This document shows positions 1 to 12,864 of a DNA stretch of 64,000 nt, in pieces. Where the stretch lies: contig NC_058060.1 of assembly GCF_020085105.1 (NCBI RefSeq), positions 5,996,898 through 6,060,897 on the forward strand, in the 5' to 3' direction. The notes under the pieces were generated by a model that was given only the letters and a program-made list of their open reading frames with translations, did no database searches and had not been told where the DNA came from. Both the position numbers and the translations under genes were made by a program. The stretch is from Siniperca chuatsi. Taxonomy: Eukaryota; Chordata; Actinopteri; Centrarchiformes; Sinipercidae. The number at the start of each line of letters is the position of its first letter. Position 1 is the first letter of the stretch.

Positions 1-28
1 ACTGACAATTACACAACTTTTCACTTAC

Positions 29-690
29 TTATACAAGAAACAGGATGCCTTGGGGCCCTGTTGTTTGTAGTATAGTGCGATGCCATCATCATCCCCATGC
101 TTGACACGCATCCTGTCCACATCTAGCCTCCAGCCCTGGGTGTTATACTGATACACCTCAGAACAGCTCACTTCATGCTGTAGACGTGGGGACAGGACTC
201 GCTCCACTTTCTCCTCCACCATGTGTTCACACCAGTGTCTGGAGCATGATACATAGATTTAATTTCCTCTCTAATACTTCACTAAGGTACTTGCCTAAAG
301 TTTAGTTCAAGGTCCTGAATTCTAAGGTCAAGAAGGAACTTCTGCTCTCTACTTGTATAAAGATCCTCATTACAAAACACATACCAAGACAGCAACAGAC
401 AAAGTTGGTAAGCAATGTGTTAGTGCAATCATAAATAGTTATACAGCATATTTTAAAAAGGCTGCAATTAGGTCCTTTATTTAAATAAAAAACCCCACAT
501 ACATTGGAATTATATTAAAATATCATCAGTAACTATGTTCTTAAGTAAAGTCCCTCTCTGCATCTTTCCCATCTTCCTTGCCTCTATACCGTATTATACT
601 GTCTACAAAATGTGCTTAAACTGGTCTGAATCATACTCACCCCATTCCCATCACTGTCTGCAATCCTAGCAGAGTCAGTAGTAATGTCAT
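29..690 (-). CDS. Secreted protein, N-terminal part (two coding exons, runs off left edge)
   Basis: I assembled two minus-strand exons. Exon A (722 to 641, coding from the ATG at 690) follows a good acceptor (pyrimidine run then CAG at 723-725) and ends at a GTGAGT donor. Exon B (238 to 29) follows CAG at 239-241 and ends at a GTAAGT donor. The phases fit (two bases left over at the A/B junction), and the ATG has ACC before it. The product begins MTLLLTLLGLQTVMG, a short hydrophobic signal peptide, followed by a mature part starting GHWCEHMVEEKVERV with further Cys in VSCSEVYQY and SCFLY. I do not recognise the family. The W-C-x3-V-x3-V start resembles the opening of EMI domains, but the later EMI cysteines are not visible. 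Without the exon B donor, translation would stop at 25-27, giving a short 88-residue protein. An untranslated exon should lie upstream of 722. It is transcribed away from AOC1. Confidence 0.5.
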
Positions 691-722
691 GGTCCTCTCC
701 TGAATGCTTGTGCTTAAAATTC

Positions 723-1863
723 CTGTAAAAAAGTTTGGATGCAAGTTTTTTAATATTCATAATTTCTAATTAAACATCATAATATCAATTTTAAAACATC
801 ACTGTAGCCTTGAAGACTCAAAAATAAAAAAAGCAACATTATTCACAGCTGAAGAAATTCTTCCTGACATTTACTAATAAAAGTCAGGCAGGTTTACAGC
901 CTAATGATAGGACCAATCAAAAGATTGATTATAATGTGTTATCATTGTGAGTGATGAAATAATCCAAAATTGAATTGAATTTATGCACATTTTTATAATC
1001 CCACTACTACAATTTCTACTACAATTAACAAAAGGTGCACTTACCTTTGAAGTGTTTTTGGGAAATCTTTGGATTTGTGCCATAAAACGTCCTTGGCTTG
1101 TTAATCAGTAGTTTTTGTGTGTTCACTGTCCTTTTTTTGTCACTATGTTTCTTTTTGTTCTGTCCAACAGTATGTGATACAGTCCTCAGTGAAGTGATAC
1201 TTTGCCTTATGGGGGTAGTGGAGCCCCAGATGCAGGGTTTTAAATGCGGGGGGTGACTCATGGGATGTACAGTAGCATCTGAACCTGCTGCAATTGGATA
1301 TAAGAGGCAAGGTCACAGCTGGGAGGGCAGGCATTGGTCACCGGACCTCTGACACACACATCCTCTGAACTCGCCCATCAAACATTACAGGACACTGTAG
1401 GTGATGGCGGGGGTGGTGGAGCCTCAGCCACAGAATAAAGAGATATTTGTCAGAGCCTAATCCTGTAAAAAGAGGTGTTTCGGGAAAGATGATAGGGCAT
1501 TTATTCAATGAAGCGTGTCAACAGACATGGGGACTGAAGGCTTTTAGACTCACCAATATCCCAAGTCTGACCTCCTGACCCCAGAGCGAGGAGGCTCAAA
1601 CACAGCTGTCACCACATTACAACTTAGCTTGAGCCCGGAGGAGAGGAAGGAGCAGCTGATGTCAACAAGTGTTTGCTTTAATGGTATTAGTAAAACAGTG
1701 TGTCATAATTGCATTGCATTTACTTTTCCTCCATATACACCCAAGTTAACTTTCATCAACTTTTCTCAGAAACATTGGGTTTCTTGATAAAGATAGCAAT
1801 GAGCTGAGTCACTTTGTTAGTTCAATGCTTCATCATCATTCATGGGAATTCAAGTGTGAGAGG
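723..1863. other. Intergenic or 5' region without recognised gene
   Basis: Upstream of the minus-strand secreted-protein exons. Only short open frames without family resemblance are present. An untranslated first exon of that gene should be here, but I could not place it. Confidence 0.4.
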
Positions 1864-2392
1864 AGCTAATTGCTAATGTCAGCATGCTAACATGCTCACA
1901 CTGACAATGCTAATGTTTAGCAGGTATAATGTTTTCTATGTTCTCCATCTTAGTTTAGCATGTTAGCATGCTAACATTTGCTAATTAGCACTTAACACAA
2001 AGTACAGCTGAGGCTGATGGGAATCATTAGTTTTGAAGGTATTTGGTCATAAACCAAAGTATTGGACAAATTAAAATTTTGACCTGATGATGGCACTAGA
2101 TGAAAAGTCAGGGCATCCCCAAAGTTATCACAATTCATCCTGTGTGTACCAATTTTCATGGCAATCCATCTGATAGACATTTCACTGAAAACCAAAAAGG
2201 AAAAGTCAGGGGATCACCAAAATTGTGCCAATCCATGTGGTACATTACTGGAAAAGGTCAAATTTTGCTCTGCTTTTGTTGTTAGATAAAAAGTCAGGGG
2301 ATTACCAAGAACAGTAGGATTCGTTATCTGGGGACTGTACAAATTTCATGGCAATACATTGGGAAGTTTGGGCTTGGACCTCTGTATTTCTA
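1864..2392. repeat. Interspersed repeat with GCTAACATGCT palindromes and imperfect tandem units
   Basis: The left part holds several overlapping AGCATGCTAACATGCT-type palindromes (1880-1975). The right part has three imperfect units of about 80-90 bp, each starting AAAGTCAGGGSATYNCC (near 2105, 2203 and 2290) and containing CATGGCAAT. Composition and wording match a repeat I know to be abundant in percomorph fish. No coding capacity; ends are approximate. Confidence 0.5.
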
Positions 2393-4070
2393 AAACCCTG
2401 GTCACAGCCCTGGCACCAAGACCTAATGTATTATATATGACTGACAGTGAACTATAGAAATGGCAACAATACATTTTAACTGATTTGCCCACAGTATACA
2501 TTAAATAATACACAGCACTGGCATGCAGTCACAGGGTGAAATGCAGTGACTGTCTACATTGTATTACAGCCCTGAGCAGTTTCATACAATCGGCATTGAC
2601 CAGCTTAACCAGCATTCAACAAGCAATTTTTCTAGATGAAGATTGCTATTGATGCCTAACAAGCCCTATATACTATATAAAAAGAATATACTGTTGAGTT
2701 GCATTAAAAAACACTTTAAGCGATTTAACCAAGAGTTAAAGTTTATTTTTCATAATTCTAATACTATATTAAATATACAGATATCTAATTCACAAGTAGA
2801 AGAAATAACTCAAAAATAACAGAAAAAAATGTTTGATAGCAAAGTAAAAGTAGATCACATATTTACTTGGAACAATTGGAGCTTAAAACAGTAGTTATTC
2901 AAACTTTTTTTATTTCTCAAGTGATAAGTCTTTAATGGTTAACTTAGATTTGTAGTTTTCACTTGGGACTGATATAGTCTATCCCTTGGAGCAAATTAAA
3001 AGGCAAAGTTCATCCGTATACAATAAATGTATTGCAGGTTGTAAAACATCAATCAAAATCAATGTCCTTCTACAATGTTATAAAAAAAAAACCTGGAGAA
3101 AAAAAAAGCTCTGAACTGTACTGCTGAATTACACACATTGGGTGATGCTACAGTAATCCACAGTATTCTTCTGTTCTGAGTAGCTCTTCTAGAGAGCCAG
3201 GTGCTTGTGGCTAATAGCACCTTAATTATATTTGACATTAATTTTTATTGCTGAATTTACAGTTTTCCATGCATCAATTCCAATCTGCAATTTATTTGTA
3301 TTTTGTACTGCAATGTAGCTACACTGTAATTTTAATTCTCTGTCTCATTCGCTTTTTAAATCATATTCACATCTTTTTATATTGCCTTGTGTTTCTTTTC
3401 TTAATGCCTTTTATGTCTTTGAATTGCCTATTTTTTGAAAGGTGGTATGCAAATAAACTTGTCTTGCAGGATTATCTAAAAAGAGCAACTCTTATTTCAT
3501 CATATTTACAACCCACTGTTGGCCAATCAGCCTCTGTCACTGCAAAGTAGGAAGTTAAATATAAGTAGTAGTCCCATGATCCTTGTTTCCATAAGAGAGT
3601 TTTGTTCAATTGCTGAAGAAGGAGGAGTGGACTGATCAGCCTTGTTTTACAAAGTGCATGAAGCAGGAGGACAACTACAGGTACAGTAGCTTGGTCTATT
3701 TCTTGTTACTGATACTGAGCTGCAAGTGTTTCTCAAAGAAGCATGGAACTACTCCAAAGTCAGTACATCATGTATCACAACATTATTACATAAGTGCTAT
3801 TATGTAAGCATGTTATAAAATCTAATTAATTCTGAAGAATGTGACAAATTGCATTGAGAACTTGATGGGAATTTTGAAAGTGACATGAGAGTCCAGTTTA
3901 TCTCGTAAGTGTGCAGCACAAACAGTGCAGGAAGATAAACAGAGAGCAGCGAGAGGGACAATGTTGACTGTGAGTGTGTTATAGCGGAGGATGATACATA
4001 CTGTTTGTGTTCCTGTGGAGATGTAGAGGATCAGACTGATAGATAAATAAATAAAGGGAACGAGGAAGAA
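2393..4070. other. AOC1 upstream region, no gene seen
   Basis: AT-rich DNA with homopolymer A runs (near 3080-3105). Short open frames only (100 codons at most), without recognisable similarity. A TATAAG motif near 3560 and GATAAATAAATAAAG near 4040 could be core-promoter elements of the downstream oxidase gene, but neither is certain. Confidence 0.35.
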
Positions 4071-4074
4071 TTGC

Positions 4075-4109
4075 TTATCTATCTGTGAAGAAGAAGAAGA
4101 GGAATAAAG
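4075..4109 (+). other. AOC1: Putative untranslated first exon of AOC1 (3' end at 4109)
   Basis: The coding exon begins one base before the ATG, directly after a splice acceptor (AG at 4394-4395), so an upstream exon is required. The strongest nearby donor is GGAATAAAG followed by GTGAGT at 4110. The 5' end is a guess, placed about 30 bp after the TAAATAAATAAAG stretch. Confidence 0.35.
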
Positions 4110-4396
4110 GTGAGTCAAGTAGGGAAATTGCCCTAGTTTGATTCTTTAGTTTATAAGAAGGGGATGAATCTAAGAAACAGGCTATAATATAGTTTGGATA
4201 AATTAAATTAAATTTGGATAAGTAGAAAGCTCTTCTTTCTGAAACTCCCTATGTCAAACTGCTGAATACAAGATTTGGAAGATTTTAATTTGTTTCAAAA
4301 AATAAACACTACTAAATGAATTCACACAATATATCCTGTTTTTCTCCTTTATTCTCTAAATTCATGCTGGATATTATTTTCTCCTTATATTACAGC

Positions 4397-7300
4397 ATGC
4401 GGCTTCTCTGTCTACTGCAGCTGGTCTGCTTGGCTGGTTGTAGTGCTTCCAGATCAAGAGACTGGGCTCATCATGGTGCCCCCATGTTTGCTGACCTCAC
4501 AGTACGTGAGATTAAAGCTGTCCGGGCCTACCTGCATGGTATTCCAGACTTGGAGCTCACTGATGCTCGTAGCAAAACGCTGAAGAAGAACAGCATTCTA
4601 CTGATAGAACTCCATCTGCCAAGGAAGCATGAAGCCCTGAGAGCTCTGGACCGTGGACAGGCCAAACCCCCACGTCAAGCCCGTGTGATCATCCAGTTTG
4701 GGAATCAGACCAAGGCCAACATCACTGAGTACATTGTGAGTCCTCTGCCATCCCCAAAGTCCCACAAAGTCAAGACGTTCAAGGGGGATATGCCTATCCG
4801 GTTTGAGTCTAGGCCTATTTCTGCTGTAGAATATGACTATATTACTGAGATCCTTGAGAAGATCACAACTAAGGCTCACAAGCTCCTGTTTGAGACCACA
4901 GGAGGGTTTTCCTTCACTAACTGCTCTGACCGCTGCCTGACGTTCTCAGACATAGCCCCCCGTGGGCTGGGTCCAGGTGAGAGAAGAACATGGATCATGT
5001 TGCAGAAGTTTGTGGAGGGTTATTTCATCCACCCAGTGGGGTTTGAGGTACTGATCAACCACCAGGACCTGGATCCAGAAAAGTGGACTGTTGAGAAGGT
5101 CTGGTACAACAGCATGTACTTTGACAGTGTTGAAGAACTGGTAGAAAAATATGAATCAGGAGGTGTGGAAAAGGTCAAACTACCCGATCATGATGTCAAT
5201 GACCTCTACTCCACCTACATCCCCCGGGGTCAGAGCAACACTCCCACTAATATCCATGGGCCGAAGCTTGTGGAGCCGCAGGGGTCTCGCTATCACGTTG
5301 ACCATAATTTCGTCGAATATACTGGATGGTCTTTCGCCTACCGAGTTCGTTCATCAGCTGGACTTCAAGTCTTTGACCTCCGTTTTAATGGAGAAAGGAT
5401 TGCCTATGAGATCAGCCTCCAAGAAGCTATTGCCATCTATGCTGGTGATACTCCTGCTGCCATGCAAACAAAGTACATCGATGCTGGATGGGCAATGGGC
5501 ACCTCAACCTATGAGCTGGCGCCTGGAATCGACTGTCCAGAAATTGCCACCTTTGTTGACCTTTACCACTACTTTGACACAGACAAACCTGTGCGCCACA
5601 AAAATGCACTTTGTATTTTTGAGATGACAACTGCTATGCCTCTGAGAAGACATTTCAACTCCAACTTCCAGGGGGGATATAACTTCTATGGAGGGCTGGA
5701 AAACACTGTGCTGGTGATGCGGACAACCTCGACGGTTTACAACTATGATTACATCTGGGACTTCATCTTCTACCAGAACGGAGTGGTGGAGGTAAAGGTC
5801 AGCGCTACCGGATACATCCACGCCACTTTCTTTACACCTAATGGACTTCACTATGGTACCAAGGTGTACAACTATGTGCTGGGAAACTTGCACACACACC
5901 TCATCCATTATAAAGTGGACTTGGATATTGGTGGTGAGTACTATGGTACAATCACCTAGATTTTAAGGCACATTTTAAAGCAATAACTCTTTATTGACCA
6001 TCCAGCCCAGTATCCTATGAATTATGGCCATAATGGATGATTCTGCACCTCACGATTTATGTCTAGTGTAGCATGTCCTTTATGTAGCAAGGTGGAAAGT
6101 TAGGGTATAATGGGTCAGACTTTCACATACAGGAAAACAAGGTTCACATCCTGTCATAGCCCTACACTTAACATTTGTTTTTCCATCAACTGTAACTATA
6201 ATCTTTCCCCAACGTTTTAGTTGCCTAACCCAAACCATACCATAACCATAATTTATTTGCCATAACCACAATTTTCTACAGATATGTAGAAACTGAGAAT
6301 TTAATAAATGTTGCCACAGGTCATAAAAAAACTTTGGCAATAAATATAACATTTTGCAGAATTCTCCAATATTGATGTTCATTTTTGGTGATGGAGTTGG
6401 TAAAACCACATCACAGAATATTTTACAATCTCTATACTTGAGAAGCAAATGGGTTACAAGCATACACCCAATGTGGTCTTTAAAGAAAAATGGTGACTAA
6501 CTATTCCCTTAACGCCAATCTTTATACATTATGTTTATAGTGTTTTGAAGGTAAGTCAAGGAAAAGCAAAGCAAGACAAATTTATTTGTATAGCACCTTT
6601 CAACAAGGCAATTCAAAGTGCTTTGAACAGTATTGGCAGTGAAATGAGATGAAAGAAAAGGACACACTCAAACTTAGCTTTGACCAAGTCTTTTATTGAT
6701 TGCCAGTCCAGATAAAATGGCTTTCTGGACTTTACCCCATCATAAAGAAGACAGTCTTGGCCTATCAACCCAGTGCAACTATTCTGTTGAAATGTGTGAT
6801 CAAGGCAATCTGTGATCAAGGCTATGTGCCATGCATAAGTCCATAACTTAATCTTGTAAAACCTTTCTGTCACTTCTAATACTTTTAAAGTATATTCAAC
6901 TTAACTGCTCAAAGAATTAGCAATAGAGACTTCTGATGCTGGGTTTGCACCTGTGCTGGGCGGCACTGTCGCCTCACAGCAAGAAGGCTGGATTTGAACC
7001 TGCCGGGCAGCTAGGGCCTTTCTGTGTGGAGTCCGCATGTTCTCCCTGTGCCTGCATGGGTTTTCTCCAGGTGCTGCTGCTGCTTCCTCCTACAATCCAA
7101 AGACATGCAATTTAGGTTAATTGGCGACTTTAAATTGCCCATAGGTGTGAATGTGAGCGTGAATAGTTTGTGAATAGTCTATCTCCATGTGTCAGACCTG
7201 TGATTGACTGACGACCAATGTCAGCAGGGACTTGTTCCAGCCCCCCCACGACCCTCCAAAGGATAAGCGGGTATAGCTAATAGATGGGTGGATGGACTTC

Positions 7301-9143
7301 TGATGCTGAAGTAAATGTATAGTGTCTCAACATACTGCCTATACCTTGACATCTAACTTCTCCTGACAAATCTTTAATTTCACTGTGATACAGGTCGAGA
7401 CAACAGCTTTGAGACGATAGATCTGAAATTAGTCAACTTCACAAATCCCTGGAGCCCGAAGAATTTCATCGTCCAGTCCAAACTCCACAGGACTGAGCAC
7501 AAGACCGAGCGATCTGCTGCTTTCCGCTTCGGCAAAAAGTTCCCCCGCTATGTGCACTTTAACAACCCCAATGAGAAAAATAAATGGGGGCACCAGAAGG
7601 GCTACCGTATTCAGTTTAACTCACATGCCCACAGTGTCCTTCCAAGAGGCTGGAGAGAGGAAAATGGCATCAGTTGGTCAAGGTAATAAAATATTTCCCC
7701 CTTATGTTGCTAAAAAAAATATATGAAGTAGGTATAACTTGGGTAAAATATTTAAACCCAAGATGCCATTTTTTTATGGTTGCCATCATTCAAGATGTTT
7801 TGTAATGATTGACCCAATGCAGGGGGTTGAAGAGGTTAATCTCTGGATTGGGAGTTTGGTTAGAAAGTAGAGTTATGATTTGGGAGTCAACAGAGGTGCG
7901 GCAAACAGTAGAATGCTTTTAACTTTTAACTTTGTTTTAACTTTTGTCACCTAATAGTGGATCACCTTTGGGCTATTAAGTGTTTGCACTTTATGTCAAC
8001 TTAGGAAAACTGTGGATGTTCCTTAACACCCAGGGGGGTTAACTGGTAGAATAAGCTCTGTTTGACTGAACAAGAAAACATTTTTAGTTGGACAAAATTA
8101 AAATAACAATGGCCCACTTTTGAAATGACAAACTGATTCATACAGAGAAACAGCACCTCTCAGTCTGTCATTTTCCAGTCACAGTTACAGATAGTATTAA
8201 AAACTGATTGACTGGTGAACTGTCTCTCTGCAGGTATCCTCTGGCTGTGACTCGTCATAAAGATAGTGAAGCCACCAGCAGCAGCATTTATGCCCAGAAT
8301 GACCCCTGGGAACCCGTTGTGTCCTTTGAGGATTACATCCGCAACAATGAAGACATAGTCAACCAGGTAAAGTAATGTAGTATATAGTAATATTAATATA
8401 GACACATCTACATTCTCTGTTCATGTATGTCACGCATGTGCTTATAGGATGAAAGTCAGGAGACAGTAGTTTTTCCCACAATGCCATCTACTGAAAAATC
8501 TAACACACATAATTTCAAACTTTTTATTAACATGATTTAAATCTATGATTTGATCTATTGTTAATTAACACTGTTAATACGTACAGATACTTTGAAAATA
8601 AGTGAGGAAAAGTTTATTCAGAACTTTATTGGATCATAAAATATCATCTTATGATCACCAACCACGCTAATAGTTCAATTAAAATTTTTGTTAGAGATTT
8701 GGCAGGTTAGTGATGATTAAAGAAAAATTACATGCACAGTCCCTGTTTTACTGGTGCAAGGAGTCACAAGTCACTAATGGACAGCATCCTGATGTTTCAA
8801 ATGGATTCTTAGAAATGTGGTTTACATTTGGGGGTGGGGTGTTTTTCTGAGAGGTTTGCTCTCCTGTGTGCAGGACCTGGTAGCCTGGGTGACAGTTGGC
8901 TTCCTGCATGTGCCTCATTCAGAAGACATCCCCAACACGGCAACACCTGGTAATGCAGTGGGCTTCTTCCTCCGACCCTTCAACTTCTTTGACGAAGACC
9001 CTTCACTGGCATCCAGAAGCACTGTCATCGTCCGGCCGGGCCAGGACGGCAAGCCCAAGGTCCAGAGATGGGTACCAGAGGTCATAGGTCACTGTGCCAT
9101 GGACAAGCCATTCATTTACAATGGCACTTATGCAGGAGTCTAG
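4397..9143 (+). CDS. AOC1: Diamine oxidase (amiloride-sensitive copper amine oxidase), four coding exons
   Basis: Coding exons are 4397-5933, 7394-7682, 8234-8366 and 8874-9143; every junction is GT/AG and in phase, giving about 742 residues (human AOC1 751). The start [17 protein letters not shown] is a signal peptide; upstream in-frame ATGs lie before the acceptor at 4395 and are intronic. Copper amine oxidase landmarks are intact: catalytic base D362 in [12 protein letters not shown]-precursor Y450 in TVYNYDY, copper ligands H499 and H501 in [14 protein letters not shown], and the third ligand H665 in [10 protein letters not shown]. The first exon carries residues 1-513, including the N2/N3 region and most of the catalytic domain. 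The C-terminal signatures [10 protein letters not shown] and YNGTY favour AOC1 over the AOC2/AOC3 type. The secreted homodimer oxidatively deaminates histamine and diamines. Looks functional. Confidence 0.95.
6571..6630 (+). repeat. Short fragment of an interspersed repeat tail in AOC1 intron
   Basis: AAATTTATTTGTATAGCACC followed by CAATTCAAAGTGCTTT is a common teleost retroposon 3'-end wording. About 60 bp, no target duplication found. Confidence 0.45.
6942..7295 (+). mobile_element. Retroposon with 13-bp target-site duplication inside an AOC1 intron
   Basis: The 354-bp unit is flanked by identical copies of ACTTCTGATGCTG (6929-6941 and 7296-7308). It contains the widespread teleost wording for GTGGAGTCCGCATGTTCTCC, TGGGTTTTCTCC, GGTTAATTGGCGACT and GATAAGCGGGTATAG, and ends in a degenerate TGGA-type tail (GATGGGTGGATGG). 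The long duplication and simple tail indicate target-primed reverse transcription. The tail is reminiscent of RTE/Expander-type ends, but the family is not certain. It lies in the intron between the first two AOC1 coding exons and does not touch splice sites. Confidence 0.75.
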
Positions 9144-10518
9144 AGTGTTTTTTGGGGTTTCCCCAAATAGTATTTTAGCACAAATAGAATTTTTGCTACA
9201 TTTAAGTAAATTGCACAATGAGGATCTCAGATTAATAACAATCACTTGAAATACATATAGTCAGATTTAATTCTCAGTAATGTCTAACAATGTCACAACT
9301 TTATGAGAATTTTGTGCAATATCTTAAATTTGACAATCTAAATCCATGTTAAAAAAAGGAGAAGAACATTCTAGATGTAGGGTTTTACCTGCTTTATATT
9401 GTATATTACAGTATATATAATATTATAGCTGGTCATATATAACTTAAAATCCAAAATTTTTTTAATATAAAATGATTTTGCTGCAGACTCTACACATTGT
9501 GCATTCTGAATCGCATGCATGTCTGACTTAATGTACCACGCCAAATCAAACCACACATGTAACCTGGCAGGGGGAAGGGGAGATGTTGTGGGGTATGGGG
9601 GGCCTTGAGAGCTCCTGTAATCCCATGTTGGGTCTCCATGGCTGAGGTTTAGCAGCAGCGAGCATCCAGGATGCAGGATGCTCTGTATCCGCCTTGCTTG
9701 TGGTAAACTCCTGGCCCTCAGCATGCTTTGCTTGCCCCCGGAGCGGGAATGTTTTAACTGGAAAGACAACAGGCCTTACAGGGCAAACAGCCTGATTCCA
9801 GATCCTTCCCTGCAAACAGTGCAGGATACCTCCTGGCTGCGCCATTGCCCCTGGAAACCTACCTTTACATGCAATGTGACACAATGTGCAGAATATCAAC
9901 AGCACATGTAAATGCTTTGTCCTTATCCTTTGTCTTATGTGCACATTCCTAACATAGCAATGTCACTTTACAGTTCAGTTAAAGGATTTAATGAAGTGCC
10001 AAATAAATCAAACTGTTTTGATCATATTGTATGTTTCGGATTTGATTTTGATTGAATTTTAATTTTCTGTAAACAATGATTAATACACACAGGCCGTTAG
10101 CCAGCAAACTAATTTTAACTGCTGAGGAGAGAGGTGGATTTTGCAGTGGCAAAGTTGGTTTGTGTGAAGGGTAAATAATGAGTGTTTTTGGAGTGGGGAA
10201 AAGGAACCCGGCCAACAACTGTGTTCAGGTTTTTCACAATCTAAAAACCCATTTTACAAGTGTGTACTGATGTTTTATAGTGCACATGGTAAAAGAGGGA
10301 TAATATGAAAGCTATGCACGCATGAATGAATGGACAGGGTTAGAGGAGAGAACGAAAAACAATGTGAATTGGGTAACAAGCATTCCTATAGCTATTCCCA
10401 AGGCAATAATGGTCTTGACGTCACAACTATAGGAAAGAAGTGAACACAACACCATTTATTCATTCTAAGTTTTACGTGCACAAAAACATCCAAATAAAAG
10501 TGTGAAATTTTATTTCAC
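9144..10518. other. AOC1 3' UTR and downstream flank
   Basis: No other gene recognised. Part up to about 10.02 kb is probably AOC1 3' UTR. Open frames on the minus strand near 9.4-9.9 kb (132 codons) look like chance and have no family features. Confidence 0.45.
10002..10007 (+). terminator. AOC1: Candidate polyadenylation signal AATAAA for AOC1
   Basis: First canonical AATAAA I see downstream of the stop codon at 9141-9143, about 860 bp away. Cleavage would fall near 10020-10030. Confidence 0.4.
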
Positions 10519-11626
10519 AGGGGACCTATTATGCTTTTCCTCATGTCATATATATAATGTTACAATGTCGGTTGTTTATATTAAACATGGTCAAAGTTTC
10601 AAATAATGAGGTAAACGTATGTAAAAGTAATCCCTGTGAGCAAGAAGCTTAGGCTTCAGACTGCCCTGAACACTAGGTTTCCAACGTTTTTTTCTACTTT
10701 CGTGCTGCGCTGACATCAGCCTAACTCAGATGTCACGGTGATCGGTCATCTGCGCTCATCTGTATCAAAAATGCTCTATAACATTTCTAAACCATCTCTG
10801 TCTGTATTGATGACTTATTAGTCTTTACTGTTTATATAATTTTTTTGTCAATAAAGAAATAAATAATTATTTTTAAAAGCTCATCTGCACTCATGATCTG
10901 CTCCAGGCGCAGCTTGCCTACGAAGTACAAGGTTGAAAGGACAACTAGCTGCACAGCTAACGGCAGCTAACGTTACAGTTAGCAGCAGTTAGCGGCTACT
11001 TTAAAGCTATGTGTCCATCAGGAAACTCCATAAATCACTAAGTTGAGGCAGAGCACCTGAAGGTAATCAGAGGGAAAACCAGAAAATATTTTCTCCATAA
11101 AATATGATCCAGTTTTGCCAAAATCAGTGAATAAAGTTATAAAAGTTGTGTTTTTTTACAGTAAGCAGTCAGGCCCGGCCCTCAGAAACACTCCGCTCGG
11201 CGGTGTCTGTCGTCTTTCCAACCTAATTCTTGTTTCATTTGTGGTCTGATAAACAGTAAATTCATCCAACTCAGTGCTCCATATCGCTAATTTCCAAGCT
11301 GAGCAACTGTAACTTACTAGCACACCGGGCAAGACAATGATGCGATGGTGCAGGTGTATAAAGAAAACTGGTTACAGCTGCTCGATGCCCCTCAGCAGGC
11401 TTCCGGGAAGTTGGCCAATCAATAGAAAGTGGGCTTTTAGGGAGGGGGGCGTGAAAGAGACAGGAGCTAAAATGGCTTGTTTCAGACAAAGGACGAACTG
11501 AGGGGCTCCATAAAGGGCCACTATAAAATAAATAAGGATTTTTTTAAACTGTGAATCATGCAAAGCTACTTTAGTGAAATTCCAGAATAAAAATATAGAG
11601 CTGGAAATTAGCATAATAGGTCCCCT
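10519..11626. mobile_element. Non-autonomous DNA transposon with perfect 16-bp terminal inverted repeats
   Basis: Left end AGGGGACCTATTATGC (10519-10534) and right end GCATAATAGGTCCCCT (11611-11626) are exact reverse complements. The interior (1.1 kb) holds GCTAACGTTA-rich stretches and no transposase. I did not find a convincing target duplication (TATTTCAC on the left, TTAAAGAT on the right), so the superfamily stays open. Confidence 0.7.
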
Positions 11627-12864
11627 TTAAAGATAGTTTTAAAAAAAGATTACTACAAAAGGCAATCTGCCAAAGAAGAGAAATAATGTGACAAACAACA
11701 TGTTGATATTTCTACATTACTACAACAAATATTTCTACAAGTAGAGGATGAGAAACTCTTCCTGGGCCTGATTAAATAGCCTGTAAACTTAGATGGTGAT
11801 TTGTTGCCACCTAGTGGCTTCTTGAATAATTGTTTGGTCTAGTCAGATCATCAATTGATGCTGAAAATCCAACAGCCTATTTGTGGTGGACACGTGCCAA
11901 AATGTGCTTTGAAAATTTTATTATTCAGTTATTAAAACTAGCGTGCATGTTTTAACAATGATGCTCATGTTTGTGTGCTTTCTTTGTTATCATTAGCAGA
12001 TGGCAAAGGACCATGTTGAATCATAGATACAAGGTAATTTATTTATCATTTTACCACACAAGGTTGTATAATGAAATGAAAGTTTGTAGTCCCTTCATGC
12101 TACACACATAGAACATAACAGATAATCAAATTTATATTAAAATAGGGTAACATAAAATATAAACAATTAAATTATAAACAATATATTCAGTTATTTATAT
12201 ACATAGCCTACACGGTTAAATTGGGATTTGTTATGTTGTGGGGCTCTGTGGTTTTAGGGTTGCCATGGGTGCACATGTGTGTGCACATAGACTATAAAAT
12301 TTGATTGATATTATTTGACAAATTGTAAATAAAATATAACAAGGGGAGACAACCCCCTGCTCTGAACACTAAAATACTAATCAAAGTCATTCTAGATAGG
12401 CCTACTGTTGGCAGTGCCATGCGCAAAACTACAGCTGATGACAATAAAACCTTTCTGTAAATGCACTCTCCTGTGTATCTGTATCAAATATCAAAACATT
12501 GTTTAAACAGATTATCAGAGCAGCTGACCTTCTTTTATTAAACCTGTCAGCTTCTGACCTATTATTCTCCCTGCCTTGCCATCCGCCCTAAGCAAAATTC
12601 TGCCAGCCCGTGAGACAAGTAAACCATTTGCCATTGCCACACAGTCACAGTGACACCCCAGTGCTCCCAAAATTCTCCCTCCTTTAAAACAATTTGCTCC
12701 ATCTGTCGTTCTAAGAATAAGTAATCTATTCAGAACAGAATGAGGTATAAACAAACAATATTTATTGAAGACATTTTCTATAGAATCTTAAGTAAATAAG
12801 AGAAACAGTAACATAAATAAGAAATTGTAGAAAATATAAAATGTAGAAAATATCTAAATATAAC
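11627..12864. other. AT-rich intergenic DNA, no gene seen
   Basis: No coding or RNA gene recognised. A 79-codon minus-strand frame at 12515-12754 has no known family features. Confidence 0.4.

Noticed and set aside
4316..4396. Upstream in-frame ATG extending AOC1 by 27 codons
   Set aside because: A splice acceptor (TTATATTACAG) lies just before 4396, and the downstream Met gives a proper signal peptide, so the extension is intronic.
5151..5908. Frames of 134 and 158 codons in other phases within AOC1
   Set aside because: Shadows of the AOC1 first coding exon.
6985..7010. Possible tRNA B box (GGATTTGAACC)
   Set aside because: Belongs to the retroposon at 6942-7295; no tRNA fold around it.
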